A DNA stretch of 64,000 nucleotides from Pteria penguin (lineage: Eukaryota; Mollusca; Bivalvia; Pterioida; Pteriidae). A program made the position numbers and the translations under genes. Below, one piece after another: positions 21,604 through 34,915 of this stretch; within the stretch, counting starts at the first letter, position 1; every line of letters starts with the position of its first letter. Location of the stretch: the NCBI GenBank assembly GCA_035048485.1, contig CM068583.1, positions 28,765,841 through 28,829,840 on the forward strand, given 5' to 3'. The notes beneath the pieces were generated by a model. It was not told the DNA's origin. It saw only the letters and a list, made by a program, of their open reading frames with translations, and made no database searches.

Positions 21604-24600
21604 AAGTCTATGAACTTACCAACAGGGGCAGCAGGTGTCCTCGACACTGTCACACGTGCTCTACTTTGTTGGTTCTTTTTAATAATTATGATGACGACAA
21701 CAATAATGGCTACGACTACTATTACTCCCACCACCACGCCTGCAATCCATCCATAACTGGAATCACTGTTAACATACAAATTCAAAGTCAATCACGATAC
21801 TTTCAAAGAAATAGATCAGCACGAGTTGACTGGATTGCAAAGAAGAAATAGTCCGATCTACAATTGGCGAAGTCCGCCTGTTTGCCCGGTCTCAACAATT
21901 TGCGTTTAGGTTGATCTCTTGTATATTATTATTGTTACTTATATAAAAATTGATGGGTTTCAGGCATTATAGTCATTGATGAGTTACTCCCGACTAATGT
22001 CTTTGACCTAGAATGCAGGCTGTAAATCTTTAGATTGATTTCTTGTGCTCCGTTAATGATACTTGTTATTTCAAACTTTGTGATATTTTAAAATGTTGAT
22101 AGGTTTTTTCCGGCTGAGCATAATGTTGTAAACTTGGCATTAATTTAACAGACAGATTAACAGAACCATCCCCCCCCCCCCGACTAATGCGAAATTTGGT
22201 GATCTTGTGATTCTTGTTTTATATGTGCATTGCTTACGGTGTTTTCAATGTGTACAATAGTTTATTATGTTACTTGTTACTTATATACATATATAATTTT
22301 CTTGAAATCCTCCACCAGGGAAGTCGATGACGTATAATAGCAAAAAGACTCTTTTCCACAAATTTTCGGCACATGACATTTGCTTAGATTAAATGGTTCA
22401 CAAAACTTACAATATTTTATATATAATCCATACTTGCTATTATAAAGGTGTATCATAATTAACAAAGAATAACAGGTATGAATTATACATAAAATATTGT
22501 CTTTGAGCTACTAGATAAGGGCCAGGTGGTCGAAAATTTGTGGAAAAAGGGTTTTTTGTTGTTATATAAATAGAAATGCATATAGATTGCCAATATAATT
22601 ATCACGTTTTGTGAATAGTGAGTCATGATTTCCATTGTTTTCCGTGTGTTTTAACCATGATGTAGCATTTCGTATTCTATTGCTGTTAACCTTTTCCAGT
22701 TAACTTTGATATACTTGTAACAAAATTTATATCTATACAAAATTAAAAGTTTAAAATTACAGCATCATACTCTTATTGTAGTTACTCTATACAGAAGGCG
22801 AATGAAATATACTAGAAATTTACTTGCAGCAGTGCCTTGTAATCTATTACCCACAGCACCCGAATGAGGGTAACCGACAGTAGTGGTAATAGTGTAAAAA
22901 CATTCTTAATTTTTGGATGACATTTTCTGAGGTACTGTTTCCAACAGTATAAATTCACTGAAGCGATATCCATAGTGCCCGTATGTTTACCTGAGATGCG
23001 TTCAATAACTTGAGCGCCGATGCGTAGCTGAGTGTACTCACTGGAGCGCTAGAGTGCGCTCGCAATACAACATCCAAGGTGTTTCACAAAGATGTTCAAG
23101 ACGGCGACTAATGTACTAAAATGACCATGCTGCAGTTGGACAAACCTAACTTTTTTATTGTTAATTATTTTAATTAATTAAATATCTATTATTATTATCA
23201 TTATAATAGCTATATTTATCATTATCATTATTGAAAAGTAATTTCATACTCGTGAGCGCTCACGTACGTTCATTTCCGAATGTTAGAATTCCAGCGCGTG
23301 TGTGCAGTAGGGCGCTCACTTTAGGGAGCAACCATTTGATTTTTATGGGGAGGGGGTCTTTGCAAAAAAAAGTCCGGCTCAAATTTTGGGGGAAAAAATA
23401 ATCCGACCCGAAGGCCCGGCAAATAAAATAACAATAAATAAGTAAAAAAATAATCCGGCTCTGAAATGTGGCAAAAAAATATTCAGGCCGATTAAAGCCC
23501 CCCCCCCCCCCCCCCCCACTTAAAAATCAAAATGGTTGCTCCCTCAAATAATTTATACAAATATCTTTCCAGAAATAGTATTATGTAATAATGTCCACAG
23601 TGCTTAGATGAGCTGTACTAATATCTTTCCAGAAATAGTACTGTGTAATAATGTCCACAGTGCTTAGATGAGCTATACTAATATCTTACCAGAAATAGTA
23701 CTGTGTAAAAATGTCCTCAGTGCTTAGAAGAGCTATACTAATATCTTTCCAGAAATAGTACTGTGTAATAATGTCCACAGTGCTTAGATGAGCTAGTATA
23801 CTAATATTTTACCAGAAATAGTACTGTGTAATAATGTCCACAGTGCTTAGATGAGCTATACTAATATCTTACCAGAAATAGTACTATGTAATAATGTCCA
23901 CAGTGCTTATATGAGCTATACTAATATCTTTCCAGGGACAGTACTATGTAAAAATGTCCACAGTACTTAGATGAGCTATACTAATATCTTACCAGAAATA
24001 GTACTGTGTAATAATGTCCACAGTGCTTATATGAGCTATACTAATATCTTTCCAGGGACAGTACTATGTAATAATGTCCACAGTGCTTATATGAGCTATA
24101 CTAATATCTTTCCAGGGACAGTACTATGTAAAAATGTCCACAGTACTTAGATGAGCTATACTAATATCTTACCAGAAATTGGTACTGTGTAATAATGTCC
24201 ACAGTGCTTAGATGAGCTATACTAATATCTTACCAGAAATAGTACTATGTAATAATGTCCACAGTGCTTATATGAGCTATACTAATATCTTTCCAGGGAC
24301 AGTACTATGTAAAAATGTCCACAGTACTTAGATGAGCTATACTAATATCTTACCAGAAATTGGTACTGTGTATTCTAACATGACTTGAGAATTTCCCCCT
24401 ATATGTCCCAAAGAGTCCCACTGTGCATTATTCTCCGATATATTCACGGTAAGAATCACCACGCCTTACTAGCAGTCACGACGTTTTAAAGCCCCGCCCA
24501 TCGGTATTTTGACCGTGTCAATAAAATCAATATGTAGATTTCCAGAAAACCAATTTAGGTCATGTCATTTAGGTTTTCTGAAAATCAAATTCTTGATTTT

Positions 24601-27600
24601 TACATCACATGCATGGTCTTAAATTATTGTTTTTGACATAAGATATTAATATTTACGGTAGGTACTTATCTAGTTCATGTCAGAATAGAAATAATGACGC
24701 CCTAGTCGTTATCTAATATCCAGTAACCGCCCCTCGTCGCATCAGGGACGTATATATCTATATATATACGTCCCTGGTCGCATTAACCAATCAAATTATC
24801 ACATCGCCGCGCAACATCCAGATGTTCTGTACTGTTCACCTACCTACAGCGGTGCTGTGTGTAGTAATATCCATAGCATTCAGATGTACTGTACTGTTCA
24901 CCTACCTACAGCACAGGGGTGACCTTACATTGAGAAATTCCCAAGACCTAATCCATAATAGACTAGAGAAATTCCCAAGACCTAATCCATTATAGACTAG
25001 TTATACGTCAATAGGTAAAAGGGATGACTCGTATCACAGGGGTGACCAACATCAAACTTCGATCAATTTGCCTCCAAACGGACGGTTAATGAATACATCG
25101 TGCTATAAATAAAGCCGCAATGACCTTTAACCGGAGTCCGCGACAAATATCCTAGCAATGCATCGTTCGTGTTCTCTCTGGACATACCATTAAGAAAGTA
25201 ATCGAGTCAGAAGACATACGTTTTTCCCGTCCCTGGCAGACCAGTAATCAATAAAGTAAGACCCTCGTCTGCTCTTCTCAAGATCGCTGTCATTTTTCCT
25301 GCAGATTTTACTGTATATCTTCTGACTCGATTACTTTCTTAATGGTAAGTCCCGAGAGAACACGAACGATGCATTGTTAGGAGATTTGCTGCGGACTCAA
25401 GGTCATTGCGGCTTTATTTATAGCACGTTGTATCCATTAACCGCCCGTTTGAAGGCAAAGTGAAATAATCGTGCCAAAAAAAAAAAAAAAAAAAAAAACC
25501 GGTGGATTATAATTATGGGTAAACAGTAACAAAGTGTATATATACAAAAAGAAGAGACTCTCCCGGATCGATCGGTGCCTGGCTTTTGTGAAAGCGTGCA
25601 AAATTAGCGGAGATATCGAGGTTTGATGTTGGTCACCCCTGTGATACGAGTAATCCCTTTTACCTATTGACATATTACTAGTCTATTATGGATTAGGTCT
25701 TGGGAATTTATCAATGTAAGGTCACCCCTGTGCCTACAGCAGTACTATGTGTGGTAATATCCACAACATCCAGATGTACTGTACTGTTCACCTACCTACA
25801 GCAGTACTGTGTATAGTAATATCCACAGCTTCCAGATGTTCTGTACTATTCACCTACTTACAGCTGTACTGTGTGTAGTAATATCCACATCATCCAGATG
25901 TTCTGTACTGTTCACCTACCTACAGCAGTACTGTGTATAGTAATATCCACAGCTTCCAGATGTTCTGTACTATTCACCTACTTACAGGAGTACTGTGTGT
26001 AGTAATATCCACATCATCCAGATTTTCTGTACTGTTCACCAACCTACAGCAGTATTGTGTATAGTAATATCTACATCATCCAGATGTTCTGTACTGTTCA
26101 CCTAATTACAACAGTCAGTATTGTGTGTAGTAATATCCACAACATCCAGATGTACTGTACTGTTAACCTACCTACAGCAGTACTGTGTGTAGTAATATCC
26201 ACACTATCCAGATGTTCTGTACTGTTCACCTACCTACAGCAGTATTGTGTGTAGTAATATCCACAGCATCAAGATGTACTGTACTGTTCACCTACCTACA
26301 GCAGTATTGTGTGTAGTAATATCCACAGCATCAAGATGTACTGTACTGTTCACCTACCTACAGTAGTACTGTGTGTAGTAATATCCACATCATCCAGATG
26401 TACTGTGCTGTTCACTTACCTACAGCAGTACTGTGTGTAGTAATATCCACATCATCCAGATGTTCTGTACTGTTCACCTACCTAAAGCAGTACTGTGTGT
26501 AGTAATATCCACATCCTCCAGATGTACTGTACTATTCACCTACCTACCTACAGCGGTGCTGTGTGTAGTAATATCCACAGCATCCAGATGTTCTGTACTG
26601 TTCACCTACCTACAGCAGTACTGTGTGTATAAATATCCACATCATCCAGATGTTCTGTACTGTTCACCTACCTACAGCGGTGCTGTGTGTAGTAATATCC
26701 ACATCATCCAGATGTTCTGTACTGTTCACCTACCTACAGCAGTACTGTGTGTAGTAATATCCACAGCATCCAGATGTTCAGTACTGTTCACCTACCTACA
26801 GTAGTACTGTGTGTAATAATATCCACAGCATCCAGATGTACTGTACTGCTCACCTACCTACCTAGAGCAGTACTGTGTGTAGTAATATCCACATCATCTA
26901 GATGTACTGTACTGTTCACCTACCTACCTACAGTGGTGCTGTGTGTAGTAATATCCACAGCATCCAGATGTACTGTACTGTTCACCTACCTACCTACAAG
27001 GGTGCTGTGTGTAGTAATATCTACAGCATCCATATGTACTGTGCTGTTCACTTACCTACAGCAGTACTGTGTGTAGTAATATCCACATCATCCAGATGTT
27101 CTGTACTGTTCACCTACCTAAAGCAGTACTGTGTGTAGTAATATCCACATCCTCCAGATGTACTGTACTATTCACCTACCTACCTACAGCGGTGCTGTGT
27201 GTAGTAATATCCACAGCATAAAGATGTTCTGTACTGTTCACCTACCTACAGCAGTACTGTGTGTAGTAATATCCACATCATCCAGATGTTCTGTACTGTT
27301 CACCTACCTACAGCGGTGCTGTGTGGAGTAATATCCACATCATCCAGATGTTCTGTACTGTTCACCTACCTACAGCAGTACTGTGTGTAGTAATATCCAC
27401 AGCATCCAGATGTTCAGTACTGTTCACCTACCTACAGTAGTACTGTGTGTAATAATATCCACAGCATCCAGATGTACTGTACTGCTCACCTACCTACCTA
27501 GAGCAGTACTGTGTGTAGTAATATCCACATCATCTAGATGTACTGTTCTGTTCACCTACCTACCTACAGTGGTGCTGTGTGTAGTAATATCCACAGTATC

Positions 27601-30600
27601 CAGATGTACTGTACTGTTCACCTACCTACCTACAAGGGTGCTGTGTGTAGTAATATCTACAGCATCCATATGTACTGTACTGTTCACCTACCTACAGCAG
27701 TACTGTGTGTAGTAATATCCACAGCATCCAGATGTTCAGTACTGTTCACCTACCTACAGTAGTACTGTGTGTAATAATATCCACAGCATCCAGATGTACT
27801 GTACTGCTCACCTACCTACCTAGAGCAGTACTGTGTGTAGTAATATCCACATCATCCAGATGTACTGTACTGTTCACCTACCTACAGCAGTACTGTGTGT
27901 AGTAATATCCACAGCATCCAGATGTACTGTACTGTTCACCTACCTACAGCGGTGCTGTGTGTAGTAATATCCACATCATCCAGATGTTCTGTACTGTTCA
28001 ACTACCTACAGCAGTACTGTGTGTAGTAATATCCACAGCATCCAGATGTTCAGTACTGTTCACCTACCTACAGTAGTACTGTGTGTAATAATATCCACAG
28101 CATCCAGATGTACTGTACTGCTCACCTACCTACCTAGAGCAGTACTGTGTGTAGTAATATCCACATCATGTAGATGTACTGTACTGTTCACCTACCTACC
28201 TACAGTGGTGCTGTGTGTAGTAATATCCACAGTATCCAGATGTACTGTACTGTTCACCTACCTACCTACAAGGGTGCTGTGTGTAGTAATATCTACAGCA
28301 TCCATATGTACTGTACTGTTCACCTACCTACAGTAGTACTGTGTGTAGTAATATCCACATCATCCAGATATAATGTACTGTTCAACAACCTACAGTAGTG
28401 CTGTGTGTAGTAATATCCACATCATCCAGATGTTCTGTACTGTTCACCTACCTACAGCAATACTGTGTGTAATAATATCCACAGCACCCAGATGTACTGT
28501 ACTGTTCACCTACCTACAGTAGTACTGTGTGTAATAATATCCACAGCATCCAGATGTTCAGTACTGTTCACCTACCTACAGAAGTATTGTGTGTAGTAAT
28601 ATCCACATCATCCAGATGTACTGTACTGTTCACCTACCTACAGCAGTACTGTGTGTAGTAATATCCACAGCATCCAGATGTACTGTACTGTTCACCTACC
28701 GACAGTAGTACCGTGTGTACCGGTAATAATATCCACAGCATCCAGATGTTCAGTACTGTTCACCTACCTACAGAAGTATTGTGTATAGTAATATCCACAT
28801 CATCCAGATGTTCAGTACTGTTCACCTACCTACAGCAGTACTGTGTGTAGTAATATCCACAGCATCGAGATGTTCAGTACTGTTCACCTACCTACAGTAG
28901 TACTGTGTGTAATAATATCCACAGCATCCAGATGTACTGTACTGCTCACCTACCTACCTAGAGCAGTACTGTGTGTAGTAATATCCACATCATCTAGATG
29001 TACTGTACTGTTCACCTACCTACCTACAGTGGTGCTGTGTGTAGTAATATCCACAGTATCCAGATGTACTGTACTGTTCACCTACCTACCTACAAGGGTG
29101 CTGTGTGTAGTAATATCTACAGCATCCATATGTACTCTGCTGTTCACTTACCTACAGCAGTACTGTGTGTAGTAATATCCACATCATCCAGATGTTCTGT
29201 ACTGTTCACCTACCTAAAGCAGTACTGTGTGTAGTAATATCCACATCCTCCAGATGTACTGTACTATTCACCTACCTACCTACAGCGGTGCTGTGTGTAG
29301 TAATATCCACAGCATCCAGATGTTCTGTACTGTTCACCTACCTACAGCAGTACTGTGTGTAGTAATATCCACATCATCCAGATGTTCTGTACTGTTCACC
29401 TACCTACAGCGGTGCTGTGTGGAGTAATATCCACATCATCCAGATGTTCTGTACTGTTCACCTACCTACAGCAGTACTGTGTGTAGTAATATCCACAGCA
29501 TCCAGATGTTCAGTACTGTTCACCTACCTACAGTAGTACTGTGTGTAATAATATCCACAGCATCCAGATGTACTGTACTGCTCACCTACCTACCTAGAGC
29601 AGTACTGTGTGTAGTAATATCCACATCATCTAGATGTACTGTTCTGTTCACCTACCTACCTACAGTGGTGCTGTGTGTAGTAATATCCACAGTATCCAGA
29701 TGTACTGTACTGTTCACCTACCTACCTACAAGGGTGCTGTGTGTAGTAATATCTACAGCATCCATATGTACTGTACTGTTCACCTACCTACAGCAGTACT
29801 GTGTGTAGTAATATCCACAGCATCCAGATGTTCAGTACTGTTCACCTACCTACAGTAGTACTGTGTGTAATAATATCCACAGCATCCAGATGTACTGTAC
29901 TGCTCACCTACCTACCTAGAGCAGTACTGTGTGTAGTAATATCCACATCATCCAGATGTTCTGTACTGTTCACCTACCTACAGCAGTACTGTGTGTAGTA
30001 ATATCCACAGCATCCAGATGTACTGTACTGTTCACCTACCTACAGCGGTGCTGTGTGTAGTAATATCCACATCATCCAGATGTTCTGTACTGTTCAACTA
30101 CCTACAGCAGTACTGTGTGTAGTAATATCCACAGCATCCAGATGTTCAGTACTGTTCACCTACCTACAGTAGTACTGTGTGTAATAATATCCACAGCATC
30201 CAGATGTACTGTACTGCTCACCTACCTACCTAGAGCAGTACTGTGTGTAGTAATATCCACATCATCTAGATGTACTGTACTGTTCACCTACCTACCTACA
30301 GTGGTGCTGTGTGTAGTAATATCCACAGCATCCAGATGTACTGTACTGTTCACCTACCTACCTACAAGGGTGCTGTGTGTAGTAATATCTACAGCATCCA
30401 TATGTACTGTACTGTTCACCTACCTACAGTAGTACTGTGTGTAGTAATATCCACAGCATCCAGATATAATGTACTGTTCAACAACCTACAGTAGTGCTGT
30501 GTGTAGTAATATCCACATCATCCAGATGTACTGTACTGTTCACCTACCTACAGCAGTACTGTGTGTAGTAATATCCACATCATCCAGATGTTCTGTACTG

Positions 30601-33600
30601 TTCACCTACCTACAGCAATACTGTGTGTAATAATATCCACAGCACCCAGATGTACTGTACTGTTCACCTAGCTACAGTAGTACTGTGTGTAATAATATCC
30701 ACAGCATCCAGATGTTCAGTACTGTTCACCTACCTACAGAAGTATTGTGTGTAGTAATATCCACATCATCCAGATGTTCTGTACTGTTCACCTACCTACA
30801 GCAGTACTGTGTGTAGTAATATCCACAGCATCCAGATGTACTGTACTGTTCACCTACCTACAGTAGTACCGTGTGTACCGGTAATAATATCCACAGCATC
30901 CAGATGTTCAGTACTGTTCACCTACCTACAGAAGTATTGTGTGTAGTAATATCCACATCATCCAAATGTTCTGTACTGTTCACCTAGCTACAGCAGTATT
31001 GTGTGTAGTAATATCCACATCATCCAGATGTTCTGTACTGTTCACCTACCTACAGTAGTACTGTGTATAGTAATATCCACATTATCCAGATGTACTGTAC
31101 TGTTTACCTACCTACAGCAGTATTGTGTGTAGTAATATCCACAGCATCCAGATGTTCTGTACTGTTCACCTACCTGCAGTATTACTGTGTGTAGTAATAT
31201 CCACATCATCCAGATGTTCTGTACTGTTCACCTACCTACAGCAGTGTAGTAATATCCACATCATCCAGATGTTCAGTACTGTTCACCTACCTACAGCAGT
31301 ATTGTGTGTAGTAATACCCACAGCATCCAGATGAGCAGTATTGATAATTGTAATAGTAAGTGTAATAGTAGCTGTAACAGTAAGCTGCATGGGAATCTGC
31401 AAGGAATAAATACAAACTCATGATTCATCAGTTTTTATTTTATTCTATACAGTTTCAAAGATGTAAGGAAAAATAGAGAGAAAAATAAATAATATGAGAA
31501 ATAAATAATGATTATATAGGTAGGTAAGTAAGTGGGTATGTAGGTTAGTTAGTTTGCTGATTGATTGATTGATTGATTAATTGATTTATTTATTTAGGAA
31601 ATGCCACTCGCCATATGCCGTTGTCCAGATGCGGGATAGTGCATGCCGAATTGCGCTTTTCTAAGAGATGGTTTAACTCTTAGGTTTAATACATCTATAT
31701 AGAAATCAAAGTAAAGAACGAAAATCTTGATCCATATCGTAACATTCTCGATAATAAAACTTTTTCACAATGTGAGAGAAAGAGGGAAAAGGTGAAATCT
31801 CGCAGGGAATCAATCTTGATCAAGAACTTTAACCATTGTAGTAGTTTACACAATATAGTCAAGACAACATACGCAATTCAATTAATTACAATGAATTAAT
31901 TAAAACCCTTGCCAAGGAAATCTTTAAAGCTTTGATATTTTCAATAACATAAAGTCTAACCGAACACAGGAATTTGAGATCCAGGATAGATTCATCTATA
32001 AGTTATCATTATAGTAATTACTAGTATTAAAAATGAATATTTTTATCGCCTTCTTATCATTTCAGACAAGCAACATCGAACCTGTGACTGGTGATCAGGG
32101 GAAATCGATTTACTAATTAAGAACGAATTACTTCTTAGTTAAGAAAATAAAATCATGTTTCTCAATGAAAAAAATATGGGAATTTAAAAGGACGCCTCGT
32201 GTGATACTTGCCAAGAATATTGGATAGCATTGTGGTTAACTAAACACTCTTTGCAGTATCAGAAATGTATATTACAACATCTAGAATACTTTGGCATCAT
32301 AATTTTATTGCTTATCAAATAAACTTCCTTAATTTCTTCTTCTTCTTCTTCTCATTATTATTATTATTATTATTGTAAAACATAAATTGAGATAATGATT
32401 TTGTTGATGATGAGGAGGATGAAGATGATAGCTATCCTAACGGGACAAATACCCCTGCGGCAACGAAGTTGAAACATGCAATAATCCAAGATCCAAGATA
32501 CATAACTGGAATAAGTGTAATGGATGTTCCACTTGTATATTCTTAGGTATAATTAATGAAAAGAAGAATTGCGATATATGTGCACTGTGACCTTGGCCTT
32601 GTAGATATGACCTAGTTTCAAGATCATGAGTCATCCTTTGGTCGCGGACAACAATTATGTAAAGTATAACCTCCCTCCAACATAACAGGAAGAAGATATG
32701 GCCGGGACAAGAATTCTGGCTGTGTGTGCACTGTGACCTTGACCTTGTAGATATAACACTAGTTCAAGGTCATGACACACCCTTGGGTCACGGGACAACA
32801 ATTATGTAAAATAAAATCTCCCTACAACATGACAGAGAGAAGTTATGCCTAGGAAAAGAATTCTGGCTGTGTGTGCATTGTGACCTTGACCTTGTAGATA
32901 TAACTATGGTTCAAGGTCATGATATACCCTTTGGTCATGGACAACAGTTGTGTGAAATACGATCTCCCTGCAACGAAACAGAAGAAAGTTATGGTCCGGA
33001 AAAGAATTCTGGTTATGTGTACACTGTGACCTTGACTTCGTAGGTATGTCCTTGATTCAAAGTCCTGATACACTTTTGGATCATATACAACAATTGTGTA
33101 AAATATAATATCCCTCCAACGTAACAGAAAGAATAGATGGCCCGGAGAAAAATTCTGGCTTTGTGTGCACTGTGACCTTGACCTTGTAGTTATGACTTTG
33201 GTTCAAAGTCACGACACACCCTTTGGTCATGAACAACAATAGTGTGATATATTATCTAAATCCAATCTGGCTGTAAGAAGTTATGGCCCGGACAAGGATT
33301 TTGACTTTGTGTGCACTGTGACCTTGACCTTACAGATATGACCTTGGGTTGAGATCATGACACATTCTTTGGTTATGGATAACAATGGTGTAAAATATCA
33401 TTCAGACACAACTTGGAAGTAAGAAGTTCTGGTTATGTGTGCACTGTGACCTTGACTTTAAAGATATGACCCTGAGTCTAAACCATACCACATCCTTGGG
33501 TCATGGACAATAATTGTGTGAAATATTAAAATCACATCGAAAATGGCAGAAGTTAAGGACCGAACATGGTTTTGTTGCTATGTGTGCATTGTGACCTTCA

Positions 33601-34870
33601 CCTTGAAGATATGACCTTGGGTCAAGGTCATGACATACCTTTGAGTCATGGACAATATTTTTATAAAATATCATCCAAATCCGACAAGGGAGTAAGAAGT
33701 AAAAAGTGAACAGACGGACAGGCAGGGTGATTACATATAACCCCCAAACTTTGTTTGCGGGGGTGTTATAATAATAACAACTAATACTACTATTATTTTT
33801 TTTTCAGTTTGATAATATTATTAGTATTATTTTACTCTTAAAGCTGTATACCCTATGTTCGCTGGTACAGTGCATATTGTAGGTAAATTTATTCTAAATT
33901 GTAGGGTATACAACTTTAATACTTTGAGTCCATCAATATAGATTTTACTTTACTCAAATACCAGTGGCGGATTTGGAGGAGGGCCTGTGGCCGTCCCTCC
34001 CTTTTGGTCACATATTTACTAGTAAAAATCCAGATTTTGCACCAAGAATGGTTGAAAAGTTTGACTAATACCCATTCCCCCACCCCCTTTCTGAATTCCT
34101 GGATTCCCGGTGACCTGTCCTGCCTTTTGGAGGAGACAATAAAAACCGAAATCTCGTACCACGGTAGATATCGAAACTTAAATGATTCGTTTCTGTTCCG
34201 GAGGATCCAATGCGGAAATTTGAAATTTCTACATATAAAGCCTCGGGTAGACATGGTCATCATTTAAGTAAATAATCTTGGTGACCTTTCTTATGATACA
34301 AATATAAATAGGTTAGCGCGGATAGTGGAATATAAGTAGTAGTGGAAGTAATAGTAGTAGAAAATCTCCTATAATGATTGTTTATATACACAATGTATGT
34401 ATGGGTCCGGGGTCCGATTTTTCAAGTGATAGAATATTAAAAAGTATGTTGAATAAAAGCAAAATGTATTTTTTTTTTCTATGAAAATCTCCGACAGCTC
34501 AAAGAATAGCCCGACCATGATATGTAGACCTATTTACGACTGTTTCGTTAAGAGCAGTGGCATTATATATTTGGTGAAGACATGTACAGTGTATGTAAAT
34601 ATTGACACCAGAATTTAAATTTCGTCATTTTTAAATTGACACATACGGTATGAAATAAACTTATCAAAACCTTAAGTACTAAGTGCCAGTGGCATGTAGT
34701 GTATTTGTAAAGTCGTGATCCTGCGTATTAGACTAGTTATGGGACATTTAATTTCGTGTATTTCTAAATACTGTCTCGCTATTTAAAGAAACCGTTAACC
34801 TCAGGATAGTATCAATGTTTTCATTTTACTATGGTTGCAGTACAAAAAAAACAAATAAAAAACCGCACAT

Positions 34871-34915
<45 letters not shown>

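Noticed and set aside
23556..31290. CRISPR-like regular repeats
   Set aside because: The repeats are contiguous without unique spacers and the genome is eukaryotic.
26057..31334. Many overlapping plus-strand frames with VLCVVISTASRCTVLFTYL repeats
   Set aside because: They are the wrong-strand reading of the 62/66-bp exon-2 satellite; frames shift with unit length and there is no start, splice or domain support.
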